A stretch of DNA of 64,000 nt from Halomonas sp. M4R1S46. Lineage in GTDB: Bacteria; Pseudomonadota; Gammaproteobacteria; Pseudomonadales; Halomonadaceae. Shown here in pieces: positions 16,708-25,052 of the stretch. The notes beneath the pieces are model-generated. The model searched no databases and was not told where the DNA came from. It saw only the letters and a program-made list of their open reading frames with translations. Within the stretch, counting starts at the first letter, position 1. Each line of letters opens with the position of its first letter. Where the stretch lies: contig NZ_CP107008.1 of the NCBI RefSeq assembly GCF_025725685.1, forward strand, positions 3,658,001 through 3,722,000. Direction: 5' to 3'. A program made the translations under genes and the position numbers.

Positions 16708-17631
16708 ATGAAATCCCTGATACAACGACGGTTCGACTTCATGGGCAAGCGCCGAGTCGCCTTCGCGATCTCCGCGGCGATGCTGCTGGCGTCGATCGCC
16801 TCGCTGCTGCTGCTGGGGCTCAACCTGGGCCTCGACTTCACCGGCGGCACCCTGGTGGAGGTGCGTTTCGCCAGCGCCCCCGCCCTGACCAGCGTGCGCG
16901 AGACCCTCGAGGCCGCCGGCTTCCAGGACGTGGCGGTGCAGACCTTCGGCGCCTCCACCGAGGTGCTGATCCGCCTGCAACATGCCTTCGAGGCCGGCGT
17001 CGGCGACCAGGTGGTGACCCTGCTGCAGGACGCCGGCAGCGACGTCTCGCTGGTCCGCGCCGAGTTCGTCGGCGCCCAGGTCGGCGACCAGCTGCGTGAC
17101 AAGAGCGGCATGGGCATGCTGGTGGCGCTGGGGATCGTGATGCTCTACGTGGCGGCCCGCTTCCAGTACAAGTTCGCCATCGGCGCCCTGCTGGCGCTGC
17201 TGCACGATGTCATCATCGTGGTCGGCGCCTTCGCGCTGTTCGGCTTCGAGTTCGACCTTACCGTGCTGGCGGCGGTGCTGGCGGTGATCGGCTACTCGCT
17301 CAACGACACCATCGTGGTCTACGACCGCATCCGCGAGAACATCCGCAAGTCGCGCATCGACGACATGCCGGCGATCTTCAACGAGGCGATCAACCAGACC
17401 CTGTCGCGCACCCTGGCGACCTCCGGCACCACCCTGCTGGTGCTGCTGGCGCTGGTGACCCTGGGCGGCGACATGATCCACTTCTTCGCCGTGGCGCTGA
17501 TCATCGGCGTGGTGATCGGGACCTTCTCGTCCATCTACGTGGCCGCGGCCCTGCTGCTGCCGCTCAAGCTGCAGCGCGAGGACCTGATCCCCGCCAAGAA
17601 GGAAGACCCGGAGGCCGAGGAGCTGCCCTGA
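16708..17631 (+). CDS. secF: Protein translocase subunit SecF
   Basis: Encodes 307 residues. It carries the SecF N-terminal helix, the GLDFTGGTLVEV periplasmic motif and a five-helix C-terminal domain with VIGYSLNDTIVVYDRIREN, the counterpart of the SecD motif. A strong bidirectional terminator closes the operon 25 bases later. Confidence 0.96.
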   Translation: MKSLIQRRFDFMGKRRVAFAISAAMLLASIASLLLLGLNLGLDFTGGTLVEVRFASAPALTSVRETLEAAGFQDVAVQTFGASTEVLIRLQHAFEAGVGDQVVTLLQDAGSDVSLVRAEFVGAQVGDQLRDKSGMGMLVALGIVMLYVAARFQYKFAIGALLALLHDVIIVVGAFALFGFEFDLTVLAAVLAVIGYSLNDTIVVYDRIRENIRKSRIDDMPAIFNEAINQTLSRTLATSGTTLLVLLALVTLGGDMIHFFAVALIIGVVIGTFSSIYVAAALLLPLKLQREDLIPAKKEDPEAEELP

Positions 17632-17655
17632 CCCGGGCGGCGAACTCAGGCCCAC

Positions 17656-17687
17656 AAAAAGCCCCCGGCATGCGCCGGGGGCTTTTT
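17656..17687. terminator. Bidirectional terminator after secF
   Basis: AAAAA, then GCCCCCGGC (17661-17669), loop ATGC, GCCGGGGGC (17674-17682), then TTTTT. It can serve secF on the plus strand and the small gene ending at 17728 on the minus strand. Confidence 0.9.
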
Positions 17688-17727
17688 GCATCTCCCGCCC
17701 CCGAGCGGGGCGGGTCGAGAGGTGCGG

Positions 17728-18078
17728 CTAGGCGACGCCCTGGGCGTCGTCGGGCGAGTAGGCTTCACGGGCGTGGTGGTAGAGCACGCCGGCATAGCCA
17801 TTACGTTGCATCACCTTGAGGATCTTCGCCGGGTTCCCGTCGTCGAGGGCACGACGCAGCTTGTCCTGTTGTTCGGCATCGAGGGCCTCGTGCCAGTGGT
17901 ACGGCTCGCCATTCGCGCTGGCCTGCTCGGCGCGGCGGATCAGGTCCATCTCGACCCGGCCGCCGTAGCGATACAGGAGGTCATAGCCCTCCTGGAGGTG
18001 CAACGCCGGCACGTCGCAGGGCTTCTCCAGGCTTTCCAGCACGTTGTAGTAGTAATAGCTGAGCGGTTGCATCGTCAC
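17728..18078 (-). CDS. Conserved-looking hypothetical protein
   Basis: Encodes 116 residues (110 if started at the second Met, MQPLSYYYYNVLES). It is soluble and mostly helical, with a run of four Tyr near the start and HWHEALDAEQQDKLRRALDD in the middle. I do not recognise a family. Codon use is that of the host, not of the island. It is a lone gene between two terminators, convergent with secF. Confidence 0.6.
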   Translation of the reverse strand: MTMQPLSYYYYNVLESLEKPCDVPALHLQEGYDLLYRYGGRVEMDLIRRAEQASANGEPYHWHEALDAEQQDKLRRALDDGNPAKILKVMQRNGYAGVLYHHAREAYSPDDAQGVA

Positions 18079-18247
18079 TCCTCTCGCGGGTGGGTCTCAT
18101 GGCCCGGCGGCGTGACCCCCGGGGGCGCATGATGCCGGGGTCGTCGGACCGCCGGCCACCTCCCAAGCTACACCCACTGGGCCGGCCAGAACAGTCCCGT
18201 GAGTGTCACCGGGTGTAACCTCGCCCGGCGCCTCCCGCAGAACGCAA

Positions 18248-18278
18248 GACGCCCCCGCGGCCAGGCCGCGGGGGCGTC
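18248..18278 (-). terminator. GC-rich hairpin downstream of the suhB-like gene
   Basis: GACGCCCCCGCGGCC (18248-18262) pairs with GGCCGCGGGGGCGTC (18264-18278), a 15-bp perfect inverted repeat with almost no spacer. It lies 46 bases after the stop at 18324; the following minus-strand bases are T-rich only weakly (TTGCGTT). Confidence 0.6.
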
Positions 18279-18323
18279 GTCGTGGGGCGGTCGCCACCCG
18301 GCCCGGCCATGGCCGGGCGCCGC

Positions 18324-19118
18324 TCAGAAGTGCGGCTTGAGCTGCTGCACCAGCGCCTTGAACAGCCGCGGCCCGGCGGCCATCAGCTGGCCCTCGGCCT
18401 CGATCGACGGCTGGCCGTCGGGGGTGCCCATCAGCGCCCCGGCCTCCTTGAGCAGCAGGGTGCCGACATGCATGTCCTGCTCCTCGAGGCCCGGCACGAA
18501 GGCGACGTCGACGCGCCCGGCGGCCAGCTCGGCGATATCCAGCAGGCCGCTGCCGGAGGCGCGCTGCAGCTCGATCTGGGGCGCGAGCTGCTGGGTCAAG
18601 GTCAGGTAGGCGGGCAGCAGGCGCGGCCGCAGCCAGGTCTCCGGCAGGCTCATGGCGATGCGGCTGCCGGCGATCGCCGTGCGCTTCGGCACGCGAATGC
18701 GCTTGCCGTTGAGCTGGGCACCGCGGCCCCGGCTGGCCAGGTACTCGTCGTCGCTGAAGGGACAGATCACCACCGCATGCTCCGGGCGGCCCTTGACCAG
18801 GCATACCAGCGACAACGCGAAGCCGGGCGAGGCCACGGCCAGGTTGGAGTAGCCGTGGAAGGGTTCGATGCGCCACAGGATATCGCTGCCCTCGCCTTCC
18901 CCGCTTCGATGGGGGGTATAGCGACCGACGACGCCGTGCTGGGGATAGCCACGGGACAGCTGACGGGAGATCAGGGTCTCGGCGTTGCGGGCGGCGTCCT
19001 CGAGCAGCCTGTCGAGGTTGTGTTCTTCATGGGCGTTCTCGATACGCTCGCGGATGCGCAGGAACTGTTCGCCGGCACTGCGAGCGGCACGCAGCGCGAA
19101 TTGGACCATCGGATGCAT
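18324..19118 (-). CDS. suhB: SuhB-family protein with degraded IMPase active site
   Basis: Encodes 264 residues from the Met at 19118 (MHPMVQFALRAARSAGEQF). Overall length, start and position divergent from trmJ match SuhB, the inositol monophosphatase homologue that serves in Nus-dependent rRNA antitermination. The metal site is altered: the usual DPLDGTTNF is EPFHGYSNL at 85-93, the GEES motif is lost (about 65-70), and WDMAAG is QDMHVG at 214-219 with only the Asp kept. It is very unlikely to be a phosphatase; a non-catalytic Nus-type role is inferred. Confidence 0.85.
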   Translation of the reverse strand: MHPMVQFALRAARSAGEQFLRIRERIENAHEEHNLDRLLEDAARNAETLISRQLSRGYPQHGVVGRYTPHRSGEGEGSDILWRIEPFHGYSNLAVASPGFALSLVCLVKGRPEHAVVICPFSDDEYLASRGRGAQLNGKRIRVPKRTAIAGSRIAMSLPETWLRPRLLPAYLTLTQQLAPQIELQRASGSGLLDIAELAAGRVDVAFVPGLEEQDMHVGTLLLKEAGALMGTPDGQPSIEAEGQLMAAGPRLFKALVQQLKPHF

Positions 19119-19262
19119 GATCGGGCCTTGGGGAGTCGGTGGTGTTAAAGAACGGGTCGGCGCGAATCCTAGCAGAAGCACGCCCCGCGCGCCACGCCAT
19201 GGCCCCGGCCGGCATGCTAGACTACGGGCCCTTTACTCACGGCAACACCACGCAGGTCCCCC

Positions 19263-20018
19263 ATGCTCGAGCGCATCCGCATCGTCCTGATCGGCACCAG
19301 CCATCCCGGCAACATCGGCGGCACGGCCCGCGCCATGCACAACATGGGCCTGGCCGACCTGGCGCTGGTGGCGCCGCGCTGCGAACCGCTGACCGCGGAT
19401 ACCGTGTCGCGGGCCTCGGGCGCCGACGCCCTGGTCCACCGGGCCCGCGCCGTGGAGACGCTGGAGGAGGCTGTCACCGACTGCACCCTGGTGGTGGGCG
19501 CCAGCGCCCGCTCGCGCACCCTGCCCTGGCCGATGATCACGCCACGGGCGCTGGGCGAGCGGCTGCCGGACGAGCTGGCCGCGCCGGCGAGCCGCGTGGC
19601 CCTGGTCTTCGGCCGCGAGGACAGCGGGCTCACCAACGCCGAGCTGCAGCGTTGCCATGCCCACGTGCACATCCCCACCAACCCCGAGTTCAGCTCGCTG
19701 AACCTGGCCGCCGCCGTCCAGGTGCTGGCCTACGAGTGCCGCCTGGCCTGGCTCGCCCGGCCGGCGAGCGGCGAGGCGCCGGCCGCGGACGAGGACGGCC
19801 AGCCGCTGGCCAGCCACGAGGAACTGGAGCACTACTTCGCCCACCTGGAGCGCACCCTGATCGCCATCGGCTTCCACGACCCGGCCACGCCGCGCCAGCT
19901 GATGGCCCGCCTGCGCCGCTTTACCCTGAGGGCCCGGCCGGAGCGCATGGAGCTCAATATCCTGCGCGGCATCCTCTCCGCCACCGAGCGCCAGGCCGAG
20001 CGGGGCGACGACGGCTGA
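19263..20018 (+). CDS. trmJ: tRNA (cytidine/uridine-2'-O-)-methyltransferase TrmJ
   Basis: Encodes 251 residues of the SPOUT (SpoU) family. Conserved blocks are IVLIGTSHPGNIGGTARAM, VFGREDSGLTNAEL and IPTNPEFSSLNLAAAVQVL, the knot region that binds S-adenosylmethionine. TrmJ methylates position 32 of several tRNAs. It is divergent from suhB and upstream of cysE-iscR, as in other gammaproteobacteria. Confidence 0.94.
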   Translation: MLERIRIVLIGTSHPGNIGGTARAMHNMGLADLALVAPRCEPLTADTVSRASGADALVHRARAVETLEEAVTDCTLVVGASARSRTLPWPMITPRALGERLPDELAAPASRVALVFGREDSGLTNAELQRCHAHVHIPTNPEFSSLNLAAAVQVLAYECRLAWLARPASGEAPAADEDGQPLASHEELEHYFAHLERTLIAIGFHDPATPRQLMARLRRFTLRARPERMELNILRGILSATERQAERGDDG

Positions 20019-20093
20019 GCGGCCGGCTTGAAGCCGGCCCGCCGCACCCCCACTATGAAGGAAATCTCTCGCCCTCCACCCAAGGACCGCCGC

Positions 20094-21038
20094 ATGTTTC
20101 AACATCTGCGCGAGGACATCAACAGCGTATTCGCCCGGGATCCCGCGGCGCGCAACTTCCTGGAAGTGCTGACCAACTACCCGGGGCTGCACGCCCTGCT
20201 GGTGCACCGCATGACCCACTGGCTGTGGTGCCGCAACCTCAAGTGGCTGGCCCGCACCCTGTCGAGCCTGGCGCGCTGGTTCACGGGCATCGAGATCCAT
20301 CCCGGGGCGACCATCGGCCGGCGCTTCTTCATCGATCATGGCATGGGCGTGGTGATCGGCGAGACCGCGGAGGTGGGCGACGACGTGACCCTCTACCAGG
20401 GGGTGACCCTGGGCGGCACCAGCTGGAACAAGGGCAAGCGCCACCCGACCCTCGAGGACGGCGTGATCGTCGGCGCCGGCGCCAAGATCCTCGGCCCCTT
20501 CACGGTGGGCGCCGGCGCCAAGGTCGGCTCCAACGCGGTGGTCACCAAGGAGGTACCGGCGGGCGCCACCGTGGTGGGCATTCCCGGCAAGGTGGTGCAG
20601 CGCAGCGAGCCCGACCAGGAGGAGGCCCTGCAGGTCGACCCGGCGCGCCGCGAGGCCATGCGCCGCAAGTTCGGCTTCGATGCCTACGGCGTCAGCCAGG
20701 ACATGCCCGACCCGGTGGCCCGCTCCATGCAGGCCATGCTCGATCACATGCACGCGGTGGACGAGCGCATCGAGCGCATGTGCTCGACGCTGCGCCAGAT
20801 CGATGCCGGCTTCCGCGACGGCCAGCTGCCGGAACTGCGCGACGAGGACTTCGCCAATATCCTCGAGGACGTCGACGGCTGCTGCGGGCCGCGGGACAAC
20901 CGGCCCGAGGCAACCGACCGGCCGACGCCCGCCGGCCAGTCACCGGCCGAGGCCAGCCCCGAGCCGGCCAGTGACGACGCGCCCGAGACGCCGACGCCCC
21001 GCCGGGATGCGGTCGGCAAGCGCCGCAGCAATGGTTGA
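20094..21038 (+). CDS. cysE: Serine O-acetyltransferase
   Basis: Encodes 314 residues from the ATG at 20094 (MFQHLREDINSVFARDPAAR). The left-handed beta-helix hexapeptide region (IHPGATIGRRFFIDHG through GVTLGGTSWNKGKRHPTLED) contains the catalytic His and acetyl-CoA contacts. It makes O-acetylserine for cysteine synthesis, which supplies sulfur to the adjacent IscS. The C-terminal 90 residues are a Pro/Ala/Glu-rich extension longer than in many homologues. Confidence 0.93.
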   Translation: MFQHLREDINSVFARDPAARNFLEVLTNYPGLHALLVHRMTHWLWCRNLKWLARTLSSLARWFTGIEIHPGATIGRRFFIDHGMGVVIGETAEVGDDVTLYQGVTLGGTSWNKGKRHPTLEDGVIVGAGAKILGPFTVGAGAKVGSNAVVTKEVPAGATVVGIPGKVVQRSEPDQEEALQVDPARREAMRRKFGFDAYGVSQDMPDPVARSMQAMLDHMHAVDERIERMCSTLRQIDAGFRDGQLPELRDEDFANILEDVDGCCGPRDNRPEATDRPTPAGQSPAEASPEPASDDAPETPTPRRDAVGKRRSNG

Positions 21039-21064
21039 CCGTACTACTGGGTCTTTATCATAAT
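21035..21064 (+). promoter_or_regulatory. iscR promoter, probable autoregulated site
   Basis: TTGACC at 21035-21040 and CATAAT at 21059-21064 are 18 bases apart, overlapping the last codon of cysE. The intervening TACTACTGGGTCTTTAT recalls the IscR-bound iscR promoters of pseudomonads. IscR control is inferred. Confidence 0.5.
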
Positions 21065-21147
21065 GGCGAGTCTTCCCGGCCCTTCGCGGGGAACCGGCCC
21101 GAGTCACCGACAACCGACGCCCGCGCCGGTGCCGAGGTGAATGCTCC

Positions 21148-21618
21148 ATGCGCCTGACCACCAAGGGACGCTACGCCGTCACCGCCATGCTCGACCTGAC
21201 GATGAATGCCGACGCGGGCCCGATCAGCCTCGCCGACATCTCCAGGCGGCAGGAGATCTCGCTGTCCTACCTCGAGCAGCTGTTCGCCCGCCTGCGGCGC
21301 GGCGGCCTGGTCGACAGCGTGCGCGGTCCCGGCGGCGGCTACCTGCTGGCCATGCCCCCGGAGACGATCTCCGTGGCCCGGGTCATCGACGCCGTCAACG
21401 AATCGGTGGATACCACCCGCTGCGGCGGCCTGTCGGACTGCCAGCAGGGCGACACCTGCCTCACCCACCACCTGTGGAGCGAGCTGTCCGAGCAGATCCA
21501 CGGCTTCCTCGATGGCGTGACCCTGGGCCAGCTGGCCAGCCGCGAGGAGATTCAGAACATCGCCGGCCGCCAGCGCCGCCGCCTCGACGACGACCAGATC
21601 CCGACCGCGTCGCCCTGA
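21148..21618 (+). CDS. iscR: Fe-S-dependent transcriptional regulator IscR
   Basis: Encodes 156 residues of the Rrf2 family: MRLTTKGRYAVTAMLDL, a winged helix (ISLADISRRQEISLSYLEQL), then the cluster ligands Cys92, Cys98, Cys104 and His107. It represses the isc operon when loaded with a [2Fe-2S] cluster, so cluster demand controls iscS and iscA. It is the first gene of the cluster. Confidence 0.95.
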   Translation: MRLTTKGRYAVTAMLDLTMNADAGPISLADISRRQEISLSYLEQLFARLRRGGLVDSVRGPGGGYLLAMPPETISVARVIDAVNESVDTTRCGGLSDCQQGDTCLTHHLWSELSEQIHGFLDGVTLGQLASREEIQNIAGRQRRRLDDDQIPTASP

Positions 21619-21639
21619 CCCCCGATACCGACCGAGCCC

Positions 21640-22797
21640 ATGAGCGCACCCGTCTATCTCGATTACGCCGCCACCACCCCCGTCGACCCCCGGGTCGCCG
21701 AGGTCATGAGCCGCCATCTCACCCAGGAGGGTGTCTTCGCCAACCCGGCCTCGCGCAGCCACATGCCGGGCTGGCTGGCCGAGCAGGCCGTGGAAGGGGC
21801 GCGCCGCCAGGTCGCCGACCTGATCGGTGCCGATCCCCGCGAGGTCGTCTGGACCAGCGGCGCCACCGAGGCCGACAACCTGGCCCTGATCGGCTTCATG
21901 CGCGCCAACCGGGCCCGCGGCCGACACCTGGTGACCTCGGTCATCGAGCACAAGGCCGTGGTCGACACCGCCAAGGCCCTGGAGCAGGAGGGCTTCGAGG
22001 TCACCTGGCTGACCCCGGAACGCGACGGGCGGGTGACGCCCGAGGCCCTGCGGGCGGCGATGCGCGAGGACACGACGCTGGTGTCGCTGATGGCCGTGAA
22101 CAACGAGCTCGGCAGCATCCACGACCTGGCGACGCTGGCCGAGGTCGTCCATGCCGGCGGCGCGGTCTTCCACGTCGACGCCGCCCAGGCGGTGGGGCGC
22201 CTGCCGCTGGACGTGGCGCGCCTCGGCATCGACCTGATGTCGCTGTCCGGCCACAAGGCCTACGGGCCCAAGGGCGTGGGCGCCCTCTACGTGAGGCGCA
22301 GCCCGGACATCCGCCTCGAGGCGCTGATCCACGGCGGCGGCCACGAGCGGGGCATGCGCTCGGGCACCCTGCCGACCCATCAGATCGCCGGCATGGGCGA
22401 GGCCTTCGCCATCGCCGGCCGCGAGGGCGAGGCCGACCAGGCGCGGATCCGGGCGCTGCGCGACCGGCTGCTGGCCGGGCTCGAGGAGCTCGGCGGCATC
22501 CACCGCAACAGCGTGGTCGAGCGCGCGGTGCCCAATATCCTCAACCTGGCCTTCGAAGGGGTCGACGGCGAGTCGCTGCTGATGGCGCTGCGCGACATCG
22601 CGCTGTCGACCGGCTCGGCCTGCAACTCGGCCAGCGTCGAGCCATCCTATGTACTGAAGGGCATCGGCGTGCCCCGGCGCCTGGCGCTCGCCTCGCTGCG
22701 CTTCAGCTTCGGCCGCTTCACCACCGAAGCCGATATCGACCGGGCGCTCGGGGCGCTGCGCCATGCCCTGATCGGGCTGCGCCGCAAGACGCCTTGA
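21640..22797 (+). CDS. iscS: Cysteine desulfurase IscS
   Basis: Encodes 385 residues. The PLP lysine is Lys206 in SGHKAYGPKG and the catalytic persulfide Cys is Cys328 in STGSACNSAS. N-terminal YLDYAATTPVDPRVAEVM is classic group-I NifS/IscS. It mobilises sulfur from cysteine for Fe-S clusters and tRNA thiolation. The C-terminus is shorter than in E. coli IscS, lacking the usual tail after the final helix. No iscU follows it. Confidence 0.93.
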   Translation: MSAPVYLDYAATTPVDPRVAEVMSRHLTQEGVFANPASRSHMPGWLAEQAVEGARRQVADLIGADPREVVWTSGATEADNLALIGFMRANRARGRHLVTSVIEHKAVVDTAKALEQEGFEVTWLTPERDGRVTPEALRAAMREDTTLVSLMAVNNELGSIHDLATLAEVVHAGGAVFHVDAAQAVGRLPLDVARLGIDLMSLSGHKAYGPKGVGALYVRRSPDIRLEALIHGGGHERGMRSGTLPTHQIAGMGEAFAIAGREGEADQARIRALRDRLLAGLEELGGIHRNSVVERAVPNILNLAFEGVDGESLLMALRDIALSTGSACNSASVEPSYVLKGIGVPRRLALASLRFSFGRFTTEADIDRALGALRHALIGLRRKTP

Positions 22798-22823
22798 CCC
22801 CATAACGCTTGCAGGAGACCACC

Positions 22824-23150
22824 ATGTCGCATCTTTCGATCACCACTGCCGCCGCCGAGCAGATCCGTCGGGTGCTCGACGAGCGCGGCCACGGCCTGGG
22901 CCTGCGGGTCACGGTCAAGCCCAGCGGCTGCTCGGGCTACAGCTACGTCCTCGATTTCGCCGACGCGGCCGCCAACGACGACGTGGCCTTCGAGGAGCAC
23001 GGCGTCAGGGTCTATGTCGCCCCCGAGGCCCTGGAGATGCTCGACGGCAGCGAGGTCGACTACGTCTCCGAGGGCCTGAACCGCTACTTCCGCTTCCGCA
23101 ACCCCAACGTCAAGGACGAGTGCGGCTGCGGCGAGAGCTTCAGCGTCTGA
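22824..23150 (+). CDS. iscA: A-type Fe-S carrier IscA
   Basis: Encodes 108 residues from the ATG at 22824. The HesB/IscA ligands are Cys36 (SGCSGYSY), Cys100 and Cys102 (CGCGESF). It carries clusters or iron to apo-proteins. It starts 26 bases after iscS and is the last gene of the shortened cluster; iscU, hscB, hscA, fdx and iscX, which normally precede ndk in pseudomonads, are missing. Confidence 0.9.
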   Translation: MSHLSITTAAAEQIRRVLDERGHGLGLRVTVKPSGCSGYSYVLDFADAAANDDVAFEEHGVRVYVAPEALEMLDGSEVDYVSEGLNRYFRFRNPNVKDECGCGESFSV

Positions 23151-23316
23151 GCCCGCCGGACGCGCGATTGTCCATTGCCGCCCCGGGGCGGTATACTCTG
23201 CGCCCAGTCGGCGCCCGGCGCCGGACCGCACCATACCGAGCCTCGCGCCGCCCCGGCCCTCCCGGGGCGGCGCGAGGCTGTACCGCTCGACCCTTCCCAG
23301 ACTGGAGACACGCCCC

Positions 23317-23745
23317 ATGGCTACCGAACGCACCCTGTCCATCATCAAGCCCGACGCCGTCGCCAAGAACGTCATCGGCGAAATCGAGAGCCGCTTCGAG
23401 AAGGCCGGCCTGAAGATCGTCGCCGCCAAGATGCTCCAGCTGTCCCGGGAGCAGGCCGAGGGCTTCTATGCCGAGCACAAGGAGCGTCCCTTCTTCGGTG
23501 ACCTGGTCGGCTTCATGACCTCCGGCCCGGTGGTCGTGCAGGTGCTGGAAGGCGAGAACGCCATCGCCGCCAACCGCGACCTGATGGGCGCCACCAACCC
23601 GAAGGAAGCCGAGGCCGGCACCATCCGCGCCGACTTCGCCCAGTCCATCGACGCCAACGCCGTCCACGGCTCCGACTCGCCGGAATCCGCGGCCCGCGAG
23701 ATCGGCTACTTCTTCGAGGACAGCGAGATCTGCCCGCGCGGCTGA
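23317..23745 (+). CDS. ndk: Nucleoside diphosphate kinase
   Basis: Encodes 142 residues, full length. The phosphorylated His117 lies in NAVHGSDS, and the ERTLSIIKPDAVAKN start and MTSGPVVVQVLEGENAI core are standard. It equilibrates NTP and NDP pools. A hairpin at 23759-23779 follows. Confidence 0.97.
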   Translation: MATERTLSIIKPDAVAKNVIGEIESRFEKAGLKIVAAKMLQLSREQAEGFYAEHKERPFFGDLVGFMTSGPVVVQVLEGENAIAANRDLMGATNPKEAEAGTIRADFAQSIDANAVHGSDSPESAAREIGYFFEDSEICPRG

Positions 23746-23758
23746 TCGCCTGTCACCG

Positions 23759-23779
23759 GCGGGGGTCTCCCACCCCCGC
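23759..23779 (+). terminator. Hairpin downstream of ndk
   Basis: GCGGGGGT (23759-23766), loop CTCCC, ACCCCCGC (23772-23779). No clear T-run follows, so it may attenuate rather than fully stop transcription into rlmN. Confidence 0.5.
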
Positions 23780-23805
23780 TCTGCCCCACCGACCCGCTGA
23801 CTGCC

Positions 23806-24933
23806 ATGACCGCCACCACTGCTCCCCAACGCACCAACCTGCTCGGCATGACGCGCGAGGAGATGGAAGCCTTCTTCCTCTCCATCGGCGAGAAGAAGTT
23901 CCGTGCCTCGCAGGTGATGAAATGGATCCATCACGAGGGCTGCGCCGACTTCGCGGCCATGACCAACCTGTCCAAGGCGCTGCGCACGCGCCTGGCCGAG
24001 GTCGCCGAGATCCGGGGCCCGAGCGTGGTCTACGAAGGCGCCTCCAGCGACGGCACCCGCAAGTGGGTGCTGGAAGTGGAGGACGGCAGCTACGTGGAGA
24101 CCGTGCTGATCCCGGCCGAGAACGGCAAGCGCCGGACCCTGTGCGTGTCCTCCCAGGTCGGCTGTTCCCTGGACTGCAGCTTCTGCTCCACCGGCAAGCA
24201 GGGCTTCCAGCGCAACCTCACCGCCGCCGAGATCATCGGCCAGGTGTGGGTCGCCAGCAACAGCTTCGGGGCGCGTCGCGACACCGCCAACCGCCCGGTC
24301 ACCAATGTGGTGATGATGGGCATGGGCGAGCCGCTGCTGAACTATGACAACGTCGTGCCGGCCATGAAACTGATGCTCGACGACAACGGCTACGGCCTCT
24401 CCAAGCGTCGCGTCACCCTCTCCACCTCCGGGGTGGTGCCGATGCTCGACCGCCTCGGCGACGAGCTCGACGTGAGCCTGGCCATCTCGCTGCATGCCGC
24501 CAACGACGAGCTGCGCAGCGAACTGGTGCCGCTCAACCGCAAGTACAACATCCGCACCCTGCTCGACGCCTGCCAGCGCTACCTGGCCAAGTGCGACGAC
24601 ACGCGGATGGTCACCGTCGAGTATACGGTGATCAAGGGCGTCAACGACCAGCAGGAACATGCCCGCGAGCTCGCGGCGCTGCTCGAGGAGCTGCCCTGCA
24701 AGATCAACCTGATCCCCTTCAACCCCTTCCCCCACTCGGGCTACGAGAAGCCGTCCCGCAACCAGGTGATGCGCTTCCAGCAGTGGCTCTACGAGCTCGG
24801 CTACACGGCGCCGATCCGCTCCACCCGCGGCGACGACATCGATGCCGCCTGCGGCCAGCTGGTCGGCCGCGTCAAGGATCGCACCCGTCGCCACGAGCGC
24901 TACATCCAGTCGATCCAGCTCGACGCCGACTGA
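23806..24933 (+). CDS. rlmN: Dual-specificity RNA methyltransferase RlmN
   Basis: Encodes 375 residues. The radical-SAM motif is Cys120-x3-Cys124-x2-Cys127 (VGCSLDCSFCSTGKQGFQ). The block NVVMMGMGEPLLNYDNVVPA and the C-terminal DDIDAACGQL, with the methylene-carrier Cys, are present. RlmN methylates A2503 of 23S rRNA and A37 of some tRNAs. It sits in the usual ndk-rlmN-pilF-rodZ order. Confidence 0.96.
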   Translation: MTATTAPQRTNLLGMTREEMEAFFLSIGEKKFRASQVMKWIHHEGCADFAAMTNLSKALRTRLAEVAEIRGPSVVYEGASSDGTRKWVLEVEDGSYVETVLIPAENGKRRTLCVSSQVGCSLDCSFCSTGKQGFQRNLTAAEIIGQVWVASNSFGARRDTANRPVTNVVMMGMGEPLLNYDNVVPAMKLMLDDNGYGLSKRRVTLSTSGVVPMLDRLGDELDVSLAISLHAANDELRSELVPLNRKYNIRTLLDACQRYLAKCDDTRMVTVEYTVIKGVNDQQEHARELAALLEELPCKINLIPFNPFPHSGYEKPSRNQVMRFQQWLYELGYTAPIRSTRGDDIDAACGQLVGRVKDRTRRHERYIQSIQLDAD

Positions 24934-25052
24934 CCCGGGGCCGCCTTGACTTCAACCGGGCACGACGCTTTGATGGTCGGGCCTTTTTTCACCATCGGCC
25001 AGGCACCCCACGCCCCGCGCGGAGGGCGGTGCCCGCCACCAGAGAGGATGCC

